From CAVVSQ01 sp963848825 (GTDB taxonomy: Bacteria; Planctomycetota; Planctomycetia; Gemmatales; Gemmataceae): a DNA stretch of 64,000 nt. A program made the translations under genes and the position numbers. Below are positions 31,244 to 41,194 of the stretch, piece by piece. The notes beneath the pieces were generated by a model that ran no database searches, was not told where the DNA came from, and worked only from the letters and a program-made list of their open reading frames with translations. Numbering within the stretch: the first letter of the stretch is position 1; each line of letters begins with the position of its first letter. Location: assembly GCA_963848825.1 (NCBI GenBank), contig CAWKFA010000015.1:868001-932000 (forward strand), in the 5' to 3' direction.

Positions 31244-33716
31244 TTATTGAAGCGCTGCGGCACGGACTGGCAGCACGACCCGGATGTAGGTGTCCTGGGC
31301 CATGGTGCCGGCCAGGGGAGGGCGAGCTTCTGCCGGCCTCGGGCAAGCTGCCGAGCCAGAGGTTTGTCGGTCCGGGTGAGGCGCCATCGATGAGCTGGTC
31401 GGCCGGCCCACGCTGGAAGGGAACGTGGCCATAGAGAATGGCTTCGCGCAGCCGGTTCTCGCCCTGCACGACGTCTTTCTGAATGCGCCAGGAGTAATCG
31501 AGCGCACCCAGGCTATGATTGCGAGCGTTGGTGCCCTGGGGATCAAATTTCTGAAAGAACATGGCCTGGCGAATCGAGGACGTTGGATTGTAACTCCCTT
31601 GTACACCCTGAAAGTTGACGTTGCGCGGCGCCAGCAGCCGGTCCCTGTCGTCAAACCAGGCCGCGAAGTCTTTTTGGTGCTTGGCTTCAAGAGCGATCTT
31701 GACCGGACCGGCACCATTGGCGGTGCACCGCAAACCCTCCGGAATCTGAAAGCAGCGATCGCCGAAAAAGACCCAGACATCTTCGAGATCGACGGCCAGA
31801 TTGTTTTTGATGCTGCCCGTAAGGACGAAGTTCTTGCCTTCGAACTCGCGTGTGTGATAGCTGAGGTCCGCGGCAAATGGCGCCTTGGGCATGGCCGCTT
31901 CCCAGCTAGCGGTGAAGGCTTTCGTCGTCCACACCGGTATCGGCACATCGCGCAGTCCCCTGGCGTCCTCGGCATAGGAGTAGGGCCGGCGAAAGAAACC
32001 TTGCGACCCGCCGGAGCGTCCCATGGCGCCTGGCCCATCGAGATCAGGCCGACCCATCCAGCTCACCGGTTCGGCCGAGACAGGATTGCCAGCCTTGCCG
32101 CCCCAGAAGGCCGGGTTGACCTCGACGCCGACAGTGTAATTTTGGATGCGCGGGCTCAGGATGGTGAAGAACGTTTTGCCATAAGCGAAGGAGCGTGCCG
32201 TTTGCTCCTTGGCGTCCAGCTCGGTGCGCATGTCGAAATCCACGACGTCGATCTTGTTGACTTTTAGCTCGTTCCCCTTGAGGGCATAGGCCGTGAAATA
32301 GGCGGCGATGCTGACGGCCAGGACCACCACCGGAAAGGTGACCCAGGTCCACTCGAGTTTGTGAAAAACGTGCTTGAGGACAAAGTAATCGAGCGGCCCA
32401 ACGACCAGGATATAGAGGATGATGAACAGGGCGACGTAACCGAAGGGCACCACGTTGACGTCGAAAATGTCCAGCGTCTGGTGCAAGCTGGTTGTGATGT
32501 CGATCCCCGCGTTGTCCCCACGCCAAACGCGAACCAGGCGTTGATTTGGATCAAACTTCACGGGCGGCGCGAATTCTTTTACCAGGGTCGTGAGAAACTC
32601 AAGTTTGCCGTCCCAGCGCGTGAAGGGGGGCCCGTCGAGCGAAAATGCCAGATAGACTATCGAACCCCGCCCGTAGGGCATTTTGGTAATCAGCGGTCTG
32701 CCATCCTCGGTTTTGACCTGGACGTCCCAGGCACCCGGCGCCACTTTGCCAGGTTCGAGTTTCGCCAGAGATATGGGGTTGCCGCCCGGGCCGGGTAAAG
32801 GCTTGCCGCGCGTACCGGCCCAGGCTTCGACCTCGTCGAGGCGCTTGACCGCCGTTTTGACGACATCGCCTGGATTGGCGGGTGGCACGACCGGCACGAT
32901 GGGTTGCCAGGCCGGCCCTTGCAAAAGCAGCGCCAGGATATCCTGGTTCTGGTAATTGACGGGGATAATCAGCCTGCCCCCCTCGCGTACCCAGCGGGCG
33001 ATGGCCTCCAGGCGCGGGCGATTGCTGTCACGCTGCAATTCGGTCAAGAACTCTTTCCGATCGGTGCTTAAAATCATGAGTTCCACGCTCTCGTAGCCGA
33101 ACCAGTGCTCCGGCAAGGCGCAACGTCTGTTTCATAGGTCGCGTACATGGGTGCGGTATCGCGGTTGGCGATGTCGGGTGGTTGTTGCACCGGATTGAGC
33201 GCCCGTGCATAGTCAACAAGCGCATCGCGCCAGTCGGGCAACTTGGCGCCCAGTGACAAATAAAGGTGCGCCTCCCAGATCGGGCAACGGTCCGCCGAAT
33301 TGCTGCGACGTCGTGAAGCGTTTTCCCTCCGCATGAAGCGCCACGTTGACGTGCGCCGCCGATTCGAAGTTGCCCGGCTTGGTGTAACCGGTGAAGGTGC
33401 GTGCCTCGTTCGGCTCCAGCGACACGGGAATGCGATAAAAGGTGCCGATGCCCTCGCTGTCGCTGCTTTCAAACTCAAGGTAGGGGGGCGAATTCGGGTC
33501 CTTCGCGAGGATGCCGTTGGGGCCCGCGATCACGTCCACATGCACGGGGGTCCACATGCCGATTTGAAACTGGCCGCCCCCATCGCTTGCGGAATAGGTC
33601 TGAAAACCGACGCGGACCCTGTCAACCTTCGCCAGGAATTTCGGCTTCTCCTTGTCTTGCGCCGCAAGAGATGCGGGTATCAGCAGTAGTCCGAGAAATG
33701 GTAATAAATAGCGCAT
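31244..33716 (-). CDS. Large membrane-anchored exported protein, partner of the ABC ATPase
   Basis: ~824 aa, reconstructed across shifts near 33270, 33115 and 31325. A signal peptide (LLPFLGLLLIPASLAAQ) is followed by an extracytoplasmic beta-rich region with DGGGQFQIGMWTPVHVDVIA. Next is a Rossmann/GATase-like block (FGYESVELMILSTDRKEFL, ARWVREGGRLIIPVNY). Two membrane segments lie around residues ~400-460 (VALFIILYILVVGPLDYFVL; VTFPVVVLAVSIAAYFTAY), and a long soluble tail ends ...RVVLPVRAAALQ. I do not recognise a named family. Its tight spacing to the ABC ATPase and the paired helices suggest a transporter accessory or atypical permease subunit. No catalytic residues could be assigned. 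Confidence 0.55.
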
Positions 33717-33725
33717 GGTTGCTCT

Positions 33726-34037
33726 TTACGGTTTCTCGGCCTGATCACAAGCGCAGGGCACCTTGCCGCAGTCCGGGCAGCCGGTGCCATATTTTTGTTG
33801 CACGGCCTTATCGAGGTCGACGCCGACGATATTGGCCAGCGTTGCCAGCCAGGCGAGTACGTCGGCGAACTCGAGGGTGCGCTCTTCCTGAGTGCCGCTG
33901 CGCAGGGCGGTCGCCAGTTCGCCCACTTCTTCCATGAACCACATGAACGTCCCCTCGACGCCGCGGCGGCGGTCCTTGGCATCGTAGGTATCGTGAATGA
34001 TTCGTTGCAACTCCGCCAAAGTCATGGGGGACATCAT
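33726..34037 (-). CDS. MazG-like nucleotide pyrophosphohydrolase with C-terminal Cys motif
   Basis: 103 aa cytoplasmic protein. The MazG fold is indicated by the helix pair FMEEVGELATALRSG (metal-binding E-E-x2-E) and LEFADVLAWLATLANIVGVD (E-x2-D). The tail holds GCPDCGKVPCAC, four cysteines that could bind zinc. Proteins of this class hydrolyse non-canonical nucleoside triphosphates; the substrate is not determinable here. It lies 9 bases upstream of the membrane-protein gene on the same strand. Either of two starts (34037, or 34025 at MTLAELQRII) is possible. Confidence 0.78.
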   Translation of the reverse strand: MMSPMTLAELQRIIHDTYDAKDRRRGVEGTFMWFMEEVGELATALRSGTQEERTLEFADVLAWLATLANIVGVDLDKAVQQKYGTGCPDCGKVPCACDQAEKP

Positions 34038-34082
34038 ACCTCATTTTTACGAAAAGAATATCAGAACGGTTCGCCCGGCACT

Positions 34083-36737
34083 TTAATCCGTCAACAATTT
34101 CCGCAGCGCGACCGCCTCGGCATCCTTGTGCTGTCCGGTCAAGCTTTCGATGAGCACCTCCTGGCATTCTCTGTCGAGCACGTCAATTTCCAATCCCTGA
34201 CGCGCATATTTTTCGGCGGTGGCGAGGTCGCCTTTATTTTTGGCCAGCTTGGCGAGCTTGCGACGCATCGGCAGGTCATCGGGGTCCAAATCGGCCGCAT
34301 CTTTGAGCACGCCGATCAATTTGTCGTCGGCCCCCGCTGCGTATAAATGGTCGCCAGCTCGGGAAGCCAGGAAGGATCGAGCGGATCGAGCTGCCGGCAT
34401 CGTTCCAGGGTTCGGGCCGCTTGATCGAACTTTTTGTTCTCGAACTGCAAACGTCCGAGTAGCCGTAAGGTCTTGATTTCGGTGCATTCTTCTCCCGTCG
34501 CCTTTTCCAGGAGCTCGTAAGCCAATTCAGGATCGCCGCCATCATTGAGAAGCCGCGCCTTGACATAAGCGGCCAGCGGCTGAAGGGCCTTGAGCGTGAG
34601 TGCCTGGTCAGCGAGCTTGCGGGCTTCCTTTTTCTTGCCGAGTGCGTAATAGCGGTCGGCGAGCTGCGCGGCTGCCTCGGGGTCCTCCGGGTTCTTGTCA
34701 TTGGCCTCCTGTAGCGACTTCGTCGTACGTGGCTTTTGGGCCGCCTGCTTCGGGCCTTTCTGGACGCGGTCGTCAAGAAAGGCGAGGTAGCCCTTTTCGA
34801 ACTCCGCCTTCGTTACCTTGAAGTTTTTCTCGAGCGCCTGGTCGGTATCCAGGCCCGCGCCATAGGCGTCCAGGAGCTTGCCGATCGCCTTGTCGCCCTG
34901 GGTTTTCGTCAGGTATTCAACGTAAAGCTGGCTTTGCATGTATGCCTGGTGCCACTGATCGGGCGAACGCGGCCTGATGAAGCCGAGCAAAATCGTGTCC
35001 AGGTTGAGCAAATCGTTATCTTGCATCTTCTCGGCCAAAAGATAGCGCCAACGCGGCGGGGGGGCCGAGCCCTCGTTGGTGACCGCCAGCCCTTCCGTGA
35101 ACCAGTGCGGTACCTGAAACTTGGTCTGTTCGAGGTTGAAGACGTGGACGAGCTCATGGCGTATCACGCGCACCCAGTTGAACGGCCTGGCGATTACTTT
35201 CGATTTGTCGCGCGGCGATACCATGGCGATCATTCGGCCCGTGCAGGCGCCGATGGTGTGCAAATCGGGCATGGCCACCACCCGGCCGCTGAACATCTCA
35301 TGCTTGTTGAAGACCTCAATCAGAATGGGCTCGGTGGGCCGATAGGAGAACTTGTCCGCCAGTTCCTTGTAAATGTCTTCGAGATACTTGGCCATGAATC
35401 GGGCGAGCACTTTATCGTTCTTGGCGTCGTAGCGAAGGCGGAAATGTTCGGTCTGCAGCGTCTCATACTTATCGAGGTGGTCGAGCACCTTGAGGGTGTT
35501 GCTGACCTGAATGTTGAAGCTGTCGATCGCGAAAACCTTTTCAAGCGTCTCGCGGGCGAGGTCTTCCTTGCCCAGACGCATATAAAGCAATCCCAGCTCG
35601 CTCTGCGCCTGCGGCAGCTTGGGCTGCAGGTCCATGGCGTGTTTGAAGTACTTTTCCGCATCCAAAAAGAGACGGCGCTCCTCCAGTCGCTGCGCCAGCT
35701 CGGTGTAGAACACGCCCGCCTTCGGATTGTGTTTATCGACTTCCTTGACAAGTGCCTGCAAGGCGGTCTCCTGGTGCTTCAGGAAGTTGCAGGCCGCTAT
35801 GCGGCCGAGGGTATGTTCGTCGCGTGGATTGACGGCGCGGGCTTTTTCGAGGTCGGCAAGCACGGCTGGCATGTCATTCGCGAACAGGTTAAGGTCCGCG
35901 CGCAACCGCAGGGCCATGGGCAGGCGTGGGTTGATTTTCAAGGCCTGTTCGGCGAAAAGCTCGGCATCCTTGGTTTCGAAACGTTGCAAGGCCGCCTGTC
36001 CCTTGGCGGCCAGGGCTTCGGCCGCGCGTGGATTGATGATGAGCGCACGATCGAGCGCCCGGTTGGCGGCGGCCTTGTTATACTTCTCCTGATAGAGTCG
36101 GCCCGCTTCGTACTCCCCCCACCAAAAGTCCTTGTCCTTTTTGACCGCTTCGCCCCAAACATCGGTCAGGATGAATTCGAATTGATCGGCAAGATTGTGG
36201 TAGCGTGCGCGTTCGCTGCCCGCCAGGCCGACGAGGTGCAAGATATCGGGGTCGGTGATTTCCATGCCGTCATTGGCAAGCCGCGTGTAAGTCCGCACGA
36301 ACCAGCGAAATTCCTCGTCCGCCTTGCCATCATCGCCGCGATCGCGATAGATTTGACCGAGTACCCAGCGTGCCGCGAAGTTGTCTTCCGCCACGTCGAG
36401 CGCCGCCTGCGCGACTTTTCCGCCGCCGCCCACTGCCCGCGGAGGTACAAGACTTCCGCCCGCCGGGCCAGAAGATCGGCGTTCGTCGCGAATTCCTTCA
36501 GCGCTGTTTCGACAACTCCGAGCGCCTTTTCATATTCCCCCTGGCTTTCGTGGGTTTTGCTGATGCCAATGACGGCGGCTGGCCGTGCCTTGGCGTTTTT
36601 TAAGAGCTCCTCGTAAGTTTCCCGTGCCTCGGCATAATTGCCGCGCAACAGGGCCTGTGCGCCTGGGCCAGGGTGTCTCCCGCTTGCGCGAGGGAACAGG
36701 AGAACAGGAAAAAATAAAGCGCAGCGAGCTTTTTCAT
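34083..36737 (-). CDS. TPR-repeat protein with gluzincin-type (peptidase MA-like) domain
   Basis: ~885 aa, rebuilt across shifts near 36655, 36420 and 34330. The start at 36737 gives the signal peptide MKKLAALYFFLFSCSLAQAG. The N-terminal half is a run of tetratricopeptide repeats (e.g. GNYAEARETYEELLKNAKAR, QPKLPQAQSELGLLYMRLGK). Residues ~430-640 form a metallopeptidase-like domain with VIRHELVHVFN (H-E-x2-H) and, downstream, HWFTEGLAV supplying a Glu, the gluzincin arrangement. More TPRs finish the protein. It is probably exported and could process or scaffold envelope proteins; the substrate is unknown. Confidence 0.75.
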
Positions 36738-37074
36738 GACCGCTCCAAGGTGTCGGCAGGCAGCAAGCTTAACCTTAACGAGGGATTGGTCAAAACGCAA
36801 GCAATGCCGACCTGGCGGTCGATTTGTTGGACTCAAAATGGATTTGTCAGGCAATGAAAATGGATTTGTCAGGCAATGAAGGAGTCACGCCGCGACGGGG
36901 CTCGGGCGTATCTTCTGTCGGCGCATGGGCTCCAAGGAAAGCGGATGAAAGTCGTTTTCAGAAGGGTCGCGTTGACCTTCTTTGAGCGAGCTACCTCGGG
37001 AACGAGCGATTCTTGGTGGGACACCGGCCGGATGCCCGCACGACGAACGCCCAATCTTCCAACCCACAACTTTG
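36738..37074. other. 337-base intergenic stretch, no convincing gene
   Basis: Open frames here exist on both strands but lack ribosome binding sites and family similarity. The stretch holds the 22-base tandem duplication described separately. It also contains a GC-rich segment (about 37010-37050, containing GGTGGGACACCGGCCGGATG) that resembles a short dispersed intergenic repeat I have seen in planctomycete genomes. The promoter of the TPR gene must lie just upstream of 36737. Confidence 0.4.
36835..36878. repeat. Perfect 22-base tandem duplication
   Basis: AAAATGGATTTGTCAGGCAA plus TG occurs at 36835-36856 and again at 36857-36878 without mismatch. It lies in non-coding sequence about 100 bases upstream of the TPR gene start. 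Confidence 0.9.
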
Positions 37075-37883
37075 CTAGTTGGGTGCTCGTTCAATCAATT
37101 CGACCGCTTCGACGCGGTAGAGGCTGATGGTGCGTCCCTGGTGGACGGTGCCGTGTGCCGTGATAAGGTCGCCATTACGCAGTGGGCTCAGGTCCATGTC
37201 GCCGTTGAGGATCATACGGCCGCCAAAGCGGTCGTTCGTGGATGGCGTCGCGTAATGGACGATATAGGTCCCGTTGACGACTTCGACTTGTCCGGTTAGC
37301 CAACTGTAGTCATCCTGGTGCCCGATCTTGTTGACCATGTCGGCGTGAATTGGTCCGTTGTTCATGGTCTGGGCGATAATCTCCACCCGTCCTGGTAGAA
37401 AGGAGGCGGGATTGACGTTGGCGGGCTCGGGCGCCTGGATTTGCAGGGGTACCGAGGCCACTTCAAGTAGCGGCGGTTCACTTGTCGTCACCTTGCTCGT
37501 GTTCACCTTGGCGACCTCACCTTGGGTACGAATGATCGGGCCCCGGGCCTGACTTTCCACTTTCTTGGCCGACGTAGGCGGCCCGGGAATGGCGCGGCGG
37601 CTGCCTTTTGATTGCCAAAGAGGCTGCTTAGCCTATCCGAAATACGGCTCATCGCGGAGCGCTGGTCGGGCTGTTCTGGCACCTTGCCGGTCGTTTCGGT
37701 CGTTTTGTAGGTCCAGCCGCCCGTTGGGGTCCAAGTGCCAGTCTGGGTCCACGTTCGTGTTTGAGTCGAACCGGGTACCTGTGTCCACCCCGAAGTGCTC
37801 GTGGTTTCGGTGGTAGTGATTTTGGTGTCCTGGGCCTGGCCTATAAGTAGGCTTGCCGCCATTGCGCAAAGTGTGGGGCCCAT
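37075..37883 (-). CDS. Secreted protein with Thr/Trp-rich segment and conserved C-terminal domain
   Basis: ~269 aa across one shift near 37585. The N-terminus (MGPTLCAMAASLLIGQAQD) is a signal peptide. Residues ~20-60 are a low-complexity run of T, W, G and S (TQTRTWTQTGTWTPTGGWTY). A Pro/Ser linker follows, and the C-terminal ~110 aa form a beta-rich domain (TGQVEVVNGTYIVHYATP, GGRMILNGDMDLSPLRNGD, LITAHGTVHQGRTISLYRV) that looks like an OB-type barrel. I do not recognise a named family. It is followed by the 337-base gap before the TPR gene. Confidence 0.6.
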
Positions 37884-38149
37884 GGAAAGTCTCCTCCGTG
37901 AGAGCCTGTGCCAAAATTGGGACTAATGCGTTTATTGATCGGAATGGACGGCCTGCCTGCTTTAACAACTTTGCCAGGCATACGGACATTGCCGAGTCTC
38001 CGGAACCTACGGAACTTTCGGAATCTCTTACGGCACGCGTTTTTTCCGCCATTCAGGCAAAGGTGGTAAATTCGGCAAGGATGCGGCAACTTGGTCGCCG
38101 GCGTATAAAACCAAGAGGTGATTTTGTCAGTGGATCACGGGGTGGGCTC

Positions 38150-39104
38150 ATGTTTCTCGGCATCGAAATCGGTGGCACGAAACTGCAACTTGGACTGGGC
38201 GTTGGCGACGGCTCGTTGGCAGCAGTCTGGCGCGATACGGTACAGGTAGCGGCGGGCGCCGCGGGCATTCGTCGCCAGATCAGCGCCGCCGTCCCCCAGC
38301 TAATGAGCAAGGCAGGGACAGCCACGAGCGCGCTGCGCGGCATCGGTGTCGGTTTTGGTGGGCCTGTGGATGATCTAACGGGCAAGGTGATTAAATCGCA
38401 TCAAATTGAGGGCTGGGATGATTTTCCGCTGGCCGAGTGGCTCGGTGAGAAATTCCATTGCCCCACGGTCCTCGGCAACGATGCCGACGTTGCCGGTCTG
38501 GCTGAGGCCCTCTTCGGAGCCGGGCAGGGCCTATCCCCCATTTTCTATATCACCATTGGCTCGGGCATCGGCGGCGGCCTTGTTATCAATGGCGAGATTC
38601 ATCGTGGTTGCGGCCGAGGGGCGGCCGAGATCGGTCACCTGCGCATCTTCGACCCCAAGACCAAGTGCATCGATATTCTGGAACACTTTGCATCTGGCTG
38701 GGCCATCGGCCATGCGCCGGACCTCATGTCCAACTATCGCCTGGGCGATGATTGGGTGCCCTTTTGGCAGACGCCGGAGGAACTGAAGGAAATGACGGCG
38801 GCTGCGGTGGCCAGGGCCGCGGGAGAAGGCAACAAGCTCGCTTTGCGCGTGTTGGACTACGCCTGGGACGCTCTTGCGGAAGGAATTTGCCAGGTCATCG
38901 CGCTGTTGTGTCCAAGGCGCATTGTGATTGGGGGCGGTGTCTCATTGATGGGCCCTGTTCTTTTTTTTGAGCCCTTGCGAAACAAAGTGGCCGCGCGGGT
39001 CGTTCAAACCCTTCGCGGCGTGTTACGAGATTGTGCCGGCGGCCCTGGGAGAAGAAGTCGTCGTCCACGGCGCCCTGGCACTGGCAAGGTCCCGTTTCCC
39101 GTAG
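38150..39104 (+). CDS. ROK-family sugar kinase (glucokinase-like)
   Basis: ~318 aa, ending at the TAG 39102-39104 once a shift near 39015 is bridged (final CYEIVPAALGEEVVVHGALA). The ATG at 38150 opens MFLGIEIGGTKLQLGLG. The core includes GIGVGFGGPVDD, the catalytic-Asp block VLGNDADVAGLAEALFGAG, the ROK glycine block YITIGSGIGGGLVING and GCGRGAAEIGHLRI. The canonical ROK CxCGxxGC zinc motif is absent, being replaced by DPKTKCIDILE. No DNA-binding domain is present, so this is a kinase rather than a repressor. It is the second ROK kinase in the window and may feed glucose 6-phosphate towards GlmS, the convergent gene. Confidence 0.8.
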
Positions 39105-39144
39105 AGCTGCGCCGCTTCAACGAAATATACTGAAATTCAGCGGT

Positions 39145-40983
39145 TTACTCGACGGTCACGCTCTTCGCCAGGTTGCGTGGTTTATCGACGTCGCAACCGC
39201 GCAACAGGGCAATGTGATACGCCAGGAGTTGCAGCGGCACGACCGTTACGAGCGGTTGCAGGTACTCAGGTACCTGCGGCACGAAGATCACCTCGTCCGC
39301 GCGTTCTTTCACGTAATCGGTGATTTCGCGGTCTCCCTCACAGGCGATGGCGATGATGGGCCCGCCGCGGGCCTTAATCTCCTCGAGATTGCTCATAACT
39401 TTGTCGAAGACGCCGCCCGACGGAATAAGAAATACCGACGGCGTGGCCTCGTCCACCAGCGCGATCGGCCCGTGTTTCATCTCGGCGGCGGGATAACCCT
39501 CCGCGTGAATGTAGCTGATTTCCTTGAGCTTGAGCGCCCCTTCGAGGGCGACAGGGAACAAGTACTGCCGGCCCAGGTAAAGCATGTTGTTGACGTGATG
39601 ATACTTCTCGGCGATGCGGCGGACCTTGTTGTGGCAAGTCAGGGTTTTGCGAATGATATTGGGCAGACTTTTGAGTTCCTTGAGCATACGCAGCCCCTGG
39701 ATGCTCGAGAGGTGGCGCATCCGTCCCATATAGAGGCGCGAGCATGGCCAGCACGCCGACCTGGTTCGAAAATGCCTTGGTGCTGGCCACGCCGATTTCC
39801 GGCCCGGCATGGAGGTAAACGCCGCCGTCGGCCTCGCGCGCGATGGTGCTGCCCACAACATTGCATAGCGCGAGCGTATGGTGCCCCTTGCGTTTGGATT
39901 CTCGCAACGCCGCCAGCGTGTCCGCCGTTTCGCCGGACTGGGTGATGGCCAACACGATCGTGTTGCGATCCATGGGCGGATTGCGATAGCGAAATTCCGA
40001 TGCGTATTCGACCTCGACGGGAATGCGGGCAAGTTCCTCAAAGAGATATTCGCCGACGACGGCCGCATGATAGCTGGTGCCGCAGGCGGTGAAGATGAAA
40101 CGCTCGGCACGGCGTAACTGGCGTGGATTGAGGTTCAGGCCGCCAAAATGGGCGCTGGCTTCTTCCTCGTTAAGCCGACCGCGCATGGCGTTTTCCAGGG
40201 CCTCCGGCTGTTCGAAAATCTCCTTGAGCATGAAATGTTCGAAGATGCCCTTGTCGGCATCGCCAGGCTCGGATTCGATTTGCTCAACGGTCGCGTCGAT
40301 GCGCACATGGTTGGCGTCCAGCACATGCCAGGTCTCCGGCCGGACCACGCACATCTGGTGGTCCTGCAAATATACGACCTGCTCGGTATTGCCCAGGAGC
40401 GCTGCCGGATCGCTGGCGAGAAACGTTTCCTTCTGGCCCACGCCGAGCACCAGCGGACTGCCCAGGCGGGCGCCGACGATGAGATCAGGCTGGCGCGTGC
40501 TGACGACTGCCAAACCATAGGTCCCCTTGAGCATGGACAGCACCTGCCGGACCGCCTCCACCAGATCACCTCGGTAGTGAAAGGCGATAAGCTGAGCGAT
40601 GACTTCGGTGTCGGTGTCGCTGAGAAAGACCACGCCATCCGCCTGAAGCTGGCGCTTGAGGCGCTATAGTTTTCGATGACGCCGTTATGGACCACGGCCA
40701 CGGTCCCGTCCTGGCTGACGTGGGGATGCGCATTACGGTCGTTCGCCGGACCATGGGTCGCCCAGCGGGTGTGGCTGATACCAAGACAGCCGGGCGCGGG
40801 ACGATCTCGCAGGTGCTTGGCAAGATCATTGATGCGGCCGGCCCGTTTGCGCAGGTGGAGATGGTCCCCGGTCATGGTGGCGATGCCGGCGCTGTCGTAG
40901 CCGCGATATTCGAGCCGGCCAAGGCCTTCAACCAGGATTGGTTCCGCTTCCCGATGCCCCAAATAACCCACGATGCCACACAT
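39145..40983 (-). CDS. glmS: Glutamine--fructose-6-phosphate aminotransferase
   Basis: ~612 aa, the normal GlmS length, when shifts near 40665 and 39735 are bridged. The N-terminal glutaminase domain begins with MCGIVGYLG (Cys2 nucleophile after Met removal) and has RWATHG and NGVIENY. Two SIS isomerase domains follow: FTACGTSYHAA, AITQSGETADTLAAL, AGPEIGVASTKAFSNQV and HAEGYPAAEMKHGPIALV. The protein ends with the conserved AKSVTVE. It makes glucosamine 6-phosphate, the entry to amino-sugar and cell-wall synthesis. No glmS ribozyme fold was recognised upstream (40984-41194). Confidence 0.93.
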
Positions 40984-41194
40984 AGCCGATGCCTCCGAAA
41001 GACTTTGCTCGCGCAGGTTGTCCCTTTGCGGGTTCTACCCGGAATAGCCGCCATCGCCAACAGCAGTTTTTGTCGTTGGTAAGGCGGGTTGACCAGTTAG
41101 ATGCCGTAGAATGCGTGGAGATGCAATTTCCGGGCCGCCAGGGCAACTAACTCGCCCTCGAGCATAATGAACATAAAGTATCCCGAGGGTAAAG

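Noticed and set aside
34736..36616. A 626-codon plus-strand open frame over the TPR/HExxH gene
   Set aside because: It is the antisense frame of a strongly supported minus-strand gene with TPRs and HELVH. Long antisense frames are common at this GC content.
36876..37127. Small open frames in the 37 kb intergenic stretch
   Set aside because: There are competing frames on both strands with no ribosome binding sites and no family similarity; the stretch includes a tandem duplication and a likely dispersed intergenic repeat.
40984..41194. A glmS ribozyme or amino-sugar riboswitch upstream of glmS
   Set aside because: No conserved ribozyme core or double-pseudoknot pattern was seen on the minus strand; the 211 bases look like an ordinary divergent promoter region.
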